The notes under the pieces were generated by a model. The model did no database searches. It saw only the letters and a list, made by a program, of their open reading frames with translations, and was not told where the DNA came from. A DNA stretch of 5,354 nucleotides from Candidatus Eiseniibacteriota bacterium (GTDB lineage Bacteria > Eisenbacteria > RBG-16-71-46 > CAIMUX01 > VGJL01): NCBI GenBank assembly GCA_014729455.1, contig WJJW01000029.1, positions 1 to 5,354 of the forward strand, in the 5' to 3' direction. The position numbers and the translations under genes are program-made. Shown piece after piece: positions 1-5,354 of the stretch. The first letter of the stretch is position 1. Every line of letters begins with the position of its first letter.

Positions 1-690
1 GACCAGGGGAAGGGCGCCGGCGACGAGCGCCGCGGCGAGGATCCCCCGTCTCGATCCTCCCGCGGGAACCGCGCGGAGCAGGATCGCCGCCGCGAGGACG
101 GCCGGGAGGAACATCCGCGCGGAAGGATACGAGTACAACCCCAGCGCGAGAACGATCCCCGCGCCCGCCCACCGCGCCCGCGAAGCGGGGCGCTCCTCTC
201 GATCGGGCGCGAGGAGCCAGAGGGCCGTCACGAGAAACGCCGGGGTGAGGCTCGCTTCGTGTCCGAACCGGGACAGGGCGACGTGCCACGGATTGACGGC
301 GAGCAGCGCCGCGCCCCAGGCGGCGGTCCCGGTTCCGCGGATCCTGCGGAGGAACAGGAACAGCGCCAGCACCGTCGCCGCCCCGACCGCCGCCGCGGGC
401 AGGCGCGTCGCCGCAGTCCCCGGTCCGAGCCCGGCGACGAACGGGATCATGAGCAGGGCGTACAACGAGGTCCGGTTGTCGCCGTCCCCGAACCCCTGCA
501 GGAAGACCGGCCACACCCGCCCCGCTCGATCGGCTCCCGTCGTCGCGAGGCTCCAGGCGTCGACCCCGTTGCTCGCTTCGTCCTGGTGGATCGGCGCGGG
601 CCAGCGGTCGAGCCCCGGGAAGCGGAGCAGGCAGGCGAGCAGGAGGATCGCGACGGCGAGCGGAACGGCCGGCGGGCGCCGGTCAGCCAT
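1..690 (-). CDS. GT39/ArnT-like polytopic membrane glycosyltransferase (N-terminal part, runs off left edge)
   Basis: The visible 230 residues are the N-terminal portion of a GT-C fold glycosyltransferase of the GT39/PMT_2 type. These enzymes transfer a sugar from a lipid-phosphate carrier at the outer face of the inner membrane. A first membrane segment (about residues 8-24) is followed by the periplasmic loop with the acidic motif HQDEAS (D37, E38), the usual catalytic or metal-site position. Next come the family-like stretches GFGDGDNRTSLY (66-77), RLPAA (96-100), NPWHVALSRFGHEASL (133-148, E145) and LYSYPSAR (185-192), alternating with hydrophobic helices. The ATG at 690 has a good ribosome site, GGAGG at 704-700, 9 bases upstream. 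It overlaps the end of the preceding gene by 8 bases (ATGGCTGA), which suggests translational coupling. The acceptor and sugar cannot be told. The C-terminal half lies outside the window. Confidence 0.85.
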   Translation of the reverse strand, partial: MADRRPPAVPLAVAILLLACLLRFPGLDRWPAPIHQDEASNGVDAWSLATTGADRAGRVWPVFLQGFGDGDNRTSLYALLMIPFVAGLGPGTAATRLPAAAVGAATVLALFLFLRRIRGTGTAAWGAALLAVNPWHVALSRFGHEASLTPAFLVTALWLLAPDREERPASRARWAGAGIVLALGLYSYPSARMFLPAVLAAAILLRAVPAGGSRRGILAAALVAGALPLV

Positions 691-1972
691 CGCCCGCGCC
701 CTCCCGGATCTCCGCCCGCACGAGCAGCAGTGCGAGCCCGCTCAGCACGAGCGCGACCAGCACCCCCTCCCCCGACAGGATCCGCGCCGCCCAGAGCAAC
801 CAGGGCGCGCCCGGGAACACGTAGATGACGTTCAGGAGGATGCAGAGCGAGAGGAGCAGGTACGGCTTCACCCACCGCGGCTCGAGGATCACCGCCGGCG
901 CGAGGCTCAGCAGCGCGGGAACGAGATAGCGCTCGTGCACGTGCGTCGGCAGGAGGAAGAAGGCGAACCACTGCAGGGTCAAGAGCCTCCAGCCGCGCGC
1001 GTCGGTGAACGTCCCGGCCCCCGCGCGCAGCGCCAGCCGGGCGGCAATCCAGACCGTCGCGGCGAGGAACAGGACGGCGCCGAGGAACCGCGGCGTCGCC
1101 AGCGCGCCGATGCCGCCGTCGTCGGGGATCAGCGCCGCGTCCCTTCCCCCGCCGGCCAGCAGCGAGACGATCCACCACGGGTTGAAGGCGTAGACGGACA
1201 GGTACGGATACCGGGCCGCCGCGCCCGCGTAGAGATCTACGAGCGCGCGCGCGTGCCCGGCAACGAGGAACGGGACCAGAAGCAACGCGAAGATCGCCGT
1301 ACCCGCGGCGACGGCCCGCAGCAGCCCCCGGGATCCCGACCGCGCCAGCAAGAGCGCGACTGCCGCCGGAAGAACGATCAGCCCCTGCGGCTTCATCAGA
1401 ACGCCGAGCGCGAGCAGGATCCCGGCGAGCACCGGCGTTCCGGACAGCGCCGCTCCCCACGCCCCGGCGGCGATCGCCGCGTGCAGGACGTCGACCTGTC
1501 CCCAGTGGGCGGAGATCCAGATCAGAACGGGGTGCAGCACCAGCAAACCCGCGGCTTTCAGCGGCGCGAGCGTCTCCGCCCCGGCGCGGCGCAGGGCGAA
1601 CCGCGCGAGCAGGAGGGCGGCGAGAAGGTCGCCGGCGACCGCCGGGGCCTTCACGAAGACGGTCAGCAACGATCCGTCGTCGGGCGAGAAGAACAGCGTG
1701 TAGAGGTGTCCCAGTCCCCAGAGGAGGTAGACGAACAGCGGAGGGTACGGCTGGAGCGGGGTCTCCATCGCGTAGACGTCCTGGACGCCGAAGACGTGGG
1801 TGTAGGTCAGCAGGCTCTTCCAGAACGCGACGTCGGGACCGTAGCCCGCGGTCGGCAGCAGCACCGCGCGGATCAGGAGCCCGAGACCCAGCAAGGCCCA
1901 GACGGATCGGTCCAGCCCGGACCGTTCCCGGACCCTCCCTCCTCCTCCACGTCGATCGGCGGCTCGGCTCAT
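683..1972 (-). CDS. GT-C family integral membrane mannosyltransferase-like protein (Gpi18/ALG6-like)
   Basis: This 429-residue protein has about ten hydrophobic segments and the motif order of GT-C glycosyltransferases related to Gpi18 (COG5542) and ALG6/ALG8. The motifs are an acidic first loop GYGPDVAFW (43-51, D47), YPPL (76-79), a loop motif AHWGQVDV (155-162), MKPQ (193-196), NPWW (264-267) and a late HVHERY (344-349). Such proteins use polyprenyl-phosphate sugars outside the cytoplasmic membrane. The donor is probably mannose or glucose, but this is inference from family resemblance. The first 22 residues are Arg/Gly-rich and cytoplasmic. The ATG at 1972 has a modest ribosome site (GGAG at 1986-1983, 10-base spacing). 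Its stop (TGA, 685-683) lies inside the start of the next glycosyltransferase, so the pair probably works in the same glycan or glycoprotein pathway. Confidence 0.85.
   Translation of the reverse strand: MSRAADRRGGGGRVRERSGLDRSVWALLGLGLLIRAVLLPTAGYGPDVAFWKSLLTYTHVFGVQDVYAMETPLQPYPPLFVYLLWGLGHLYTLFFSPDDGSLLTVFVKAPAVAGDLLAALLLARFALRRAGAETLAPLKAAGLLVLHPVLIWISAHWGQVDVLHAAIAAGAWGAALSGTPVLAGILLALGVLMKPQGLIVLPAAVALLLARSGSRGLLRAVAAGTAIFALLLVPFLVAGHARALVDLYAGAAARYPYLSVYAFNPWWIVSLLAGGGRDAALIPDDGGIGALATPRFLGAVLFLAATVWIAARLALRAGAGTFTDARGWRLLTLQWFAFFLLPTHVHERYLVPALLSLAPAVILEPRWVKPYLLLSLCILLNVIYVFPGAPWLLWAARILSGEGVLVALVLSGLALLLVRAEIREGAGDG
700..704 (-). promoter_or_regulatory. Ribosome binding site of the GT39-like gene
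   Basis: GGAGG on the minus strand, 9 bases before the ATG at 690 and inside the end of the upstream glycosyltransferase gene. It fixes the start of the partial gene and fits an overlapping, translationally coupled pair. Confidence 0.65.
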
Positions 1973-1990
1973 CGTTTCGCTTCTCCGCGG

Positions 1991-2004
1991 CTGCGCATGC
2001 GCAG
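1991..2004. repeat. Perfect 14-base palindrome in the divergent spacer (possible operator)
   Basis: CTGCGCATGCGCAG reads identically on both strands, and the flanking bases do not extend it. It lies 19 bases upstream of the leftward glycosyltransferase start, between two divergent genes, where a dimeric regulator could bind. No known regulator consensus is recognised. In GC-rich DNA alternating GC palindromes also arise by chance. Confidence 0.4.
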
Positions 2005-2109
2005 TGTACGCGGCGCGCCGATGCGGGCCAAGAACGTGGAGGACGGCGGATCGAGGCCGCCCCGGTCCGGCCTGGATGCGTCCGGCGGGCGGTGGTATCC
2101 TCTGTCAGC

Positions 2110-2114
2110 GGAGG
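2110..2114 (+). promoter_or_regulatory. Ribosome binding site of the secreted CBM-like protein
   Basis: GGAGG with a 6-base spacer to the ATG at 2121. This strong site, plus the signal peptide that begins directly at that ATG, decides the start. The reading frame is open further upstream, but the upstream part looks like non-coding GC-rich sequence. Confidence 0.75.
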
Positions 2115-2120
2115 TCTGCC

Positions 2121-2690
2121 ATGAGAAAGCCAGTCTCAGCGGTGGCCGCGCTCCTGCTGGTCGCCGCTCTTCCCTGCACCGGGCACGCGGAGACCGTCCG
2201 CCTCGAGGCGGAGGACGTCTTCATCAACGGGATCACCGGCAACATCGCCGGGCAGCCGTTCGAGGCGCACGGCTGCCAGAGCGCTTCGGGCGGCTACGGC
2301 GTCGACGGCGTCGACTACGCCGGGGAGTGGATCGCCTGGAACGTCACCTTCGACGACACCGTCTGCTTCACGGACTCGCTGCGGAGCGCCCGAACCACGG
2401 ACCTGGAGTTCGACTTCGAGATCCAGTATGGACGGAGCGTCTACGAGATCCTCGAGACCGACACGCTCCATACCGCCCCGGGCGCCGGGGTCGGGTGACG
2501 CGACGCCTCGTACGACTGGGTCCAGTCGTCCGGAATCCACTGCCTCGAAGCGGGTGACTACGTGGTCGTGCTCCGACTCACGGAGACGGTCTGGCCGTTG
2601 CGCACGCGGATCGACTGCCTCGACCTGAACCTCGGCGCGACCGCGGTCGAGAAGCTCTCCTGGGGACGGATCCGCACGCTCTATCGCTGA
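2121..2690 (+). CDS. Secreted CBM6/35-like beta-sandwich protein with in-frame TGA, candidate selenoprotein
   Basis: Read through the TGA at codon 126, the gene encodes 189 residues. Residues 1-23 are a signal peptide (RK start, hydrophobic core, cleavage after GHA). The mature part begins with the VRLEAED stretch typical of CBM6/CBM35-like domains, followed by GGYGVDGVDYAGEWIAW (57-73), a strand-rich middle and, after the TGA, SYDWVQ (130-135), LEAGDYVVVLRL (142-153) and IDCLDLNL (164-171). These match the second half of the same fold, so the portion after the TGA belongs to the same protein. Four cysteines (52, 82, 141, 166) are expected in the mature chain. It ends SWGRIRTLYR. A bSECIS-like hairpin follows the TGA directly, so residue 126 may be selenocysteine. 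Without recoding the product would be a truncated 125-residue half-domain. Alternatives are a nonsense mutation or sequence error of TGG (Trp) or TGC (Cys). No CxxU redox motif is present, and the ligand and role are unknown. The natural stop (TGA 2688-2690) overlaps the convergent yihY end by 10 bases. Confidence 0.6.
2496..2498 (+). other. In-frame TGA codon, candidate selenocysteine codon (residue 126)
   Basis: The codons read GGG TGA CGC. The next base is C; UGAC is a weak termination context in E. coli and is also the context of the fdhF selenocysteine codon. The same frame stays open for a further 63 sense codons with nearly all G/C third positions and a coherent protein fold. TGA is an ordinary terminator for the glycosyltransferase (683-685) and topoisomerase (3624-3626) genes, so a genome-wide code change is not indicated. 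Confidence 0.5.
2508..2533 (+). promoter_or_regulatory. bSECIS-like hairpin directly after the in-frame TGA
   Basis: ACGACTG (2512-2518) pairs perfectly with CAGTCGT (2523-2529), seven base pairs closed by a GGTC loop (2519-2522). Below a T/C mismatch (2511/2530) the stem can extend by G-C, C-G and T-G pairs (2508-2510 with 2531-2533). Twenty bases separate the TGA from the loop. Known bacterial SECIS elements have a G among the first two loop bases, at 16-37 nt from the UGA, above a short stem. E. coli fdhF has a GGUC loop at a very similar distance, recognised by the C-terminal winged helices of SelB. All these criteria are met here. The loop lies within the codons for Y-D-W-V-Q-S, so coding constraint alone could produce part of the pattern. 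Confidence 0.55.
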
Positions 2691-3652
2691 GCCGAGGCCG
2701 CCTTGCGTTCCCGCTCGGCGCGCGCGCGGATCAGCAGGCGCGTGATCGCCGATGCCACCTCGGCGCCCAGGAGGAACACCAGGGCCGCCACGTAGACCCA
2801 GAGGAGCAGGGCGAGCGCGGAACCGAGCACCGGGTAGGCGTTCGCGTAATCCTTGCGCGTCAGGTAGGAGGAGAGCGCCTGGCGGGCCAGCTCCCAGAGG
2901 ATCGCGGTCAGCCAGCCGCCGATCAGCGCCGCGCGCCACGGCACCGGCTTGCTCGGAAGCCAGCGGTAGAGGATCGTGACGATCCAGCCGGTCGCGAACA
3001 GCCCCAGCATCAGCTCGGTGAACCGGCCGTTGACGTCGAGTCCGGCCAGCGTCTCCTGCCGCACGAGATCCAGGAACACGCTCGTCACCAGGCTGAGGAA
3101 GATCAGGATCGCGACCCCTCCCATCAGCAGGAACGAGGCGAGCCGGGTCCTCAGGAAATTCAGGACCTGCCGCCGCAGCGAGACCGGCTTGTCCGCCAGG
3201 TGCACGTCCCAGACGACCTGGACGGCCATCTCGAGCTGCACGAACGCCCCCATCGCCGCGAAGACCAGGAACGCGACCGCGATCAGCCCCAGCTCCCCGC
3301 GCGCCGCCTCGGTGGCGTTCAGCGCGCTGACCGCCACGCGCGCGACCTCGGGGGAGACCCCCTCGGAGATCAGCCCGTCGATCGACTCCTTGAAGGAGGC
3401 GGCTCCCTCCCAGCCGGCGAGGATGTAGCCGAAGACCGAGGCGAGCAGCAGCAGCAGCGGCGCCATCGAGAAGATGCCGTAGTAGGCGATCGCCGCCCCG
3501 AGCTGGTTGCAGCGATGCCGGTGCCAGCTCGACCAGACCTCGGCCACCACCCGGCCGACCCACCGCAGGGCGGAGCGGATCCCCCCTTCGAGAACGGCCC
3601 GGAGCCGACCCCCCCGGCCGGGCTCAGGGGAGGAATTGATCGGTGTGTGCAA
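2681..3652 (-). CDS. YihY/BrkB family inner membrane protein
   Basis: The reading gives 323 residues with about six membrane segments (roughly 56-78, 120-140, 173-196, 213-230, 241-258, 277-300), in the pattern of the YihY/virulence factor BrkB family. These proteins were once misnamed ribonuclease BN, and their function is poorly defined. Diagnostic stretches are the N-terminal AYYGIFSMAPLLLLL (56-70), YRWLPSKPVPWRAALIGG (229-246) and the final YPVLGSALALLLWVY (273-287) followed by LLGAE (294-298). The C-terminus is a basic cytoplasmic tail. The start is uncertain: the TTG at 3652 overlaps the topoisomerase gene by 29 bases and lacks a clear ribosome site. GTG codons at 3550 and 3547 would give about 289 residues, close to the 290 of E. 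coli YihY, but leave a gap after the upstream gene. Stop is TAG. It is probably co-transcribed with the topoisomerase gene, with no obvious functional link. Confidence 0.88.
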   Translation of the reverse strand: MHTPINSSPEPGRGGRLRAVLEGGIRSALRWVGRVVAEVWSSWHRHRCNQLGAAIAYYGIFSMAPLLLLLASVFGYILAGWEGAASFKESIDGLISEGVSPEVARVAVSALNATEAARGELGLIAVAFLVFAAMGAFVQLEMAVQVVWDVHLADKPVSLRRQVLNFLRTRLASFLLMGGVAILIFLSLVTSVFLDLVRQETLAGLDVNGRFTELMLGLFATGWIVTILYRWLPSKPVPWRAALIGGWLTAILWELARQALSSYLTRKDYANAYPVLGSALALLLWVYVAALVFLLGAEVASAITRLLIRARAERERKAASAQR

Positions 3653-4775
3653 GCTTCGCAGGGAGGTACTCCTCGATCACGTAGTTGAGCCCCCACTTCG
3701 CCAGCGCCTGCTGCTCCGCGCGGACTCCCATCTTCAGGAGCTTCTCCATCGCCTTCGTCCAGGGACGATGCCTCTGGAAGAAGGGATCGTTCTTGATCGC
3801 ATCCCGCGCCCTCTTGACGTCCACCTCCTTCAGTGGGTGCGTCGGGAGCTCGTAGTCGACGATGTCCTGCGGCGTGACCCCGAGGAACCGCGCCTGCGGA
3901 ACGCAGAAGAACTGGTTGATGTGCGCCGCGTTCCCCGAACCGACCTTCAGCGTCCGGTAGATGTTGGAGATTCCGTAGGGGTCGCAGTCGACGAACGCGT
4001 AGACCGGGATCTTCCGCTCGTCGGACAGGCGGCGGATGAACCGCCGGGTCGCCCGCGTCGGGACCCCGCCCATCGAGACCAGGATGCAGCCGGCGCTCTT
4101 CCAGAACTTGTGGCTCTGCAACCGCTGGAACATACCGCCGGTCTCGATCGCCAGGACGAACTTCGCCTTCGTCTCGAATCCGAGATGCTCGACCGACGAG
4201 GGGATCGAATAGGCGCCGCTGCCGAACCGGGTGCAGTCGATCCGCTCGACCACGCCGGTCTCCAGGTCGGGATCCAGGACGATCAGCTCGCCGGCGACGG
4301 CCCCGCCGTGCTCGTCGGGAATGAACCGGAGCTGCTCGCGGTTGACCCGGTCCTGGGAGAAGAGCGCCTCGATGTCGTCCATCACCGTGTCCGACTCGGT
4401 CTGGTCGGTGAACATCGCGTCGCCCCAGTTCTTCGACTGGTAGTAGGCGTCCCGCTTCGTGGCGAAGTCGTTCGTCTCGATCAGGTCCTTCGAGAGCGCC
4501 ATCATCCGCAAGGTCTGGGCGAAGGTCTTGACCGTGTTGACGGTCAGCGTCCGGATCTTCCGCTGCCGGCCGATCTCGAGGTACCCCGTCTTCTCGGAGT
4601 AGGAGACGTTGCCCAGGGAACGGATCGGCAGCTTCATCTCCGGCTTGGCGCGCCTGCCGATCTTCCGGTGCACGTCGCCGGCGGTCTTCTCGATCAGCCC
4701 GACCGTCTGGCGGTCGCGCTCCCGGTTGCGCTTACGGATCGCCTCGGGGGACGGCCCGCCGGTCTTCTTCTTCAT
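3624..4775 (-). CDS. top6A: DNA topoisomerase VI subunit A (Spo11/Top6A family)
   Basis: The 383-residue protein is the DNA-cleaving subunit of a type IIB topoisomerase. It makes double-strand breaks through a tyrosine-DNA link and normally works as an A2B2 complex with the ATPase subunit Top6B. The winged-helix (5Y-CAP) part carries TKRDAYYQ (106-113). By comparison with the RDxxY motif of Spo11 the catalytic residue should be Y112. The Toprim domain shows the metal-binding Glu in LAIETGG (E211) and the DxD motif VDCDPYG (D263, D265). The length is near that of archaeal Top6A (about 370). The ATG at 4775 is supported by AAGGAG at 4788-4783 with 7-base spacing; in-frame codons upstream are rejected as start. 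The gene begins 44 bases inside the radical SAM gene. No Top6B gene adjoins it here; it may lie elsewhere or be absent. Confidence 0.93.
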   Translation of the reverse strand: MKKKTGGPSPEAIRKRNRERDRQTVGLIEKTAGDVHRKIGRRAKPEMKLPIRSLGNVSYSEKTGYLEIGRQRKIRTLTVNTVKTFAQTLRMMALSKDLIETNDFATKRDAYYQSKNWGDAMFTDQTESDTVMDDIEALFSQDRVNREQLRFIPDEHGGAVAGELIVLDPDLETGVVERIDCTRFGSGAYSIPSSVEHLGFETKAKFVLAIETGGMFQRLQSHKFWKSAGCILVSMGGVPTRATRRFIRRLSDERKIPVYAFVDCDPYGISNIYRTLKVGSGNAAHINQFFCVPQARFLGVTPQDIVDYELPTHPLKEVDVKRARDAIKNDPFFQRHRPWTKAMEKLLKMGVRAEQQALAKWGLNYVIEEYLPAKLAHTDQFLP

Positions 4776-5354
4776 CCAGCCTCTCCTTTTCTGCCGGGTC
4801 GACGACCCCCGATCTTCGCACAGACGGGCGGATCGTCGCATCTCCTCCGGGATCGGGGATCGCGGGATCCGCGGGGGCCAGCCGCTCGACCCAGGAGGGG
4901 GCCTGCGGGCTCAGCTCGACCAGCGCGCGCGGGGTCTCCCGGATCTGGCGCAGGACCGCTTCGAACTGGAGCGCGCGGAGCGCGTCGCGGTCGAGGTGCC
5001 GGGTGGAGCAGGTCGGGACGTGCATCGTGTACTGATCGAAGTCCCCGGTCCGTCGCCGGAGTCCGAGCGCGCTCCCGTGCCGCCAGAACCGCGTCCCGGG
5101 GAAGCAGACGAGAACGCCGAATCCGATCCGCGCGAGGAAGCGTTGCTGGATCGACAGCCCCAGTGCGATCGTCGCGCGGACCGCCTCCGCGTCCTCCCAG
5201 GGGAGCCCGAGAATGAACGTGCAGATCGGCGCGATCCCCGCCCGGTGCGTCGCTTCGAGGGTCCGCTCGATCCGCCCTCCTCCGCCGTGCTTTCCGAGCA
5301 GGTCCTGGGTCCGGCTCGACGCGCTCTCGATTCCGTACTGGATCCCCCGGCATC
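4732..5354 (-). CDS. Radical SAM protein, C-terminal part (runs off right edge)
   Basis: The 206 visible residues are the C-terminal part of a radical SAM enzyme. The CxxxCxxC iron-sulfur motif would lie further right, outside the window. What remains is the second half of the TIM-barrel: QYGIESAS (residues 5-12 of the visible part), a DLLGKHGG segment, then TFILGLPWEDAEAVRATI. These are the 'G-IES-s' and 'fi-GLP-Et' signatures of B12-binding and oxidoreductase-type radical SAM proteins of the Elp3/MiaB-like superfamily. After VCFPGTRFW and VPTCSTRHLDRDALRALQFE, the last 60 or so residues are Pro/Arg/Glu-rich and probably disordered. The frame is open to the window edge, so the ATG at 5025 is internal and not a start. 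The stop is TAA (4734-4732), inside the topoisomerase gene. The substrate cannot be told. Confidence 0.85.
   Translation of the reverse strand, partial: CRGIQYGIESASSRTQDLLGKHGGGGRIERTLEATHRAGIAPICTFILGLPWEDAEAVRATIALGLSIQQRFLARIGFGVLVCFPGTRFWRHGSALGLRRRTGDFDQYTMHVPTCSTRHLDRDALRALQFEAVLRQIRETPRALVELSPQAPSWVERLAPADPAIPDPGGDATIRPSVRRSGVVDPAEKERLDEEEDRRAVPRGDP
4783..4788 (-). promoter_or_regulatory. Ribosome binding site of top6A
   Basis: AAGGAG on the minus strand with a 7-base spacer to the ATG at 4775. It lies within the coding sequence of the radical SAM gene and decides the start of the topoisomerase subunit at MKKK rather than 22 codons upstream. Confidence 0.8.

Larger units (their letters stand above)
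1973..2120. other. Divergent intergenic spacer
   Basis: This is the only real gap in the window, 148 bases between two divergent starts (glycosyltransferase leftward, secreted protein rightward). It must hold promoters for both directions. For the rightward gene the best candidate I see is a weak pair, TGGATG (2073-2078) and TATCCT (2096-2101), 17 bases apart, which would give a very short leader. This is a poor match and may be chance. A 14-base palindrome sits near the left end. No RNA gene is visible. Confidence 0.5.

Noticed and set aside
2121..2180. Lipoprotein signal (Cys19 in AALPC)
   Set aside because: Pro directly before the Cys does not fit a lipobox, while GHA followed by Glu at 23/24 is a good signal peptidase I site.
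2298..2316. Short tandem repeat GGCGTCGAC x2
   Set aside because: It simply encodes Gly-Val-Asp twice within the CBM-like domain; two copies of 9 bases are not a meaningful repeat.
2496..2498. Genome-wide reassignment of TGA to Trp or Gly
   Set aside because: Two neighbouring genes (683-685 and 3624-3626) end naturally at TGA, and the known TGA-reassigned bacteria are mostly AT-rich or have other hallmarks. A local recoding signal fits better.
2121..2498. The secreted gene as a complete 125-residue protein ending at the first TGA
   Set aside because: It would stop in the middle of a beta-sandwich domain, while the matching second half follows directly in the same frame.
245..2557. A very long open frame (770 codons) on the plus strand
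   Set aside because: Its product is Arg/Pro/Gln-rich low-complexity sequence without domain character, and it runs antisense to two clear membrane glycosyltransferases and across the secreted protein in another frame. This is the usual artefact of high-GC DNA.
2660..2720. Bidirectional terminator at the convergent gene ends
   Set aside because: The genes overlap tail to tail and I see no stem followed by a T-run on either strand.
2136..3563. Long minus-strand frame overlapping the yihY and secreted-protein genes
   Set aside because: Its product is Gly/Arg/Ala-rich with no membrane segments or motifs; the YihY frame and the plus-strand CBM-like frame explain the same bases far better.
3507..5216. 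Long plus-strand frame across top6A
   Set aside because: It is antisense to an unmistakable topoisomerase VI A gene, and its protein is Arg/Leu/Asp-rich without recognisable features.

Overview
This is a GC-rich window (third codon positions almost all G or C) from a bacterium with a compact gene layout. Four of the five long genes lie on the minus strand, together with a partial fifth. One short gene lies on the plus strand. A topoisomerase VI A subunit is uncommon in bacteria. Together with the high GC content and the C-terminal tail of the secreted protein, it suggests an uncultivated lineage such as Eisenbacteria or Krumholzibacteriota, or a similar high-GC group. That placement is inference only.

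Layout from left to right. (1) 1-690, minus: the N-terminal 230 residues of a GT39/ArnT-like membrane glycosyltransferase, running off the left edge. (2) 683-1972, minus: a second polytopic GT-C glycosyltransferase (Gpi18/ALG6-like) that overlaps gene 1 by 8 bases; the two look like an operon. (3) 1973-2120: a 148-base divergent spacer with a perfect 14-base palindrome. (4) 2121-2690, plus: a secreted carbohydrate-binding-module-like protein whose reading frame is interrupted by one in-frame TGA at codon 126 and then continues, in frame and well conserved in style, to a natural stop. (5) 2681-3652, minus: a YihY/BrkB membrane protein. (6) 3624-4775, minus: DNA topoisomerase VI subunit A. (7) 4732-5354, minus: the C-terminal 206 residues of a radical SAM protein. 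Genes 7, 6 and 5 overlap successively and are probably co-transcribed.

The main point of interest is gene 4. Twenty bases after the in-frame TGA begins the loop of a perfect 7-bp hairpin with a GGUC tetraloop. That geometry matches a bacterial selenocysteine insertion element (bSECIS): loop G within 16-37 nt of the UGA, and a GGU-type loop as in E. coli fdhF. TGA is used as a normal stop by two other genes here, so the genetic code is standard. The gene is therefore a candidate for a new type of selenoprotein: an exported, sugar-binding-like beta-sandwich protein. A nonsense mutation or sequencing error of a Trp or Cys codon remains the main alternative and cannot be excluded from this window alone.
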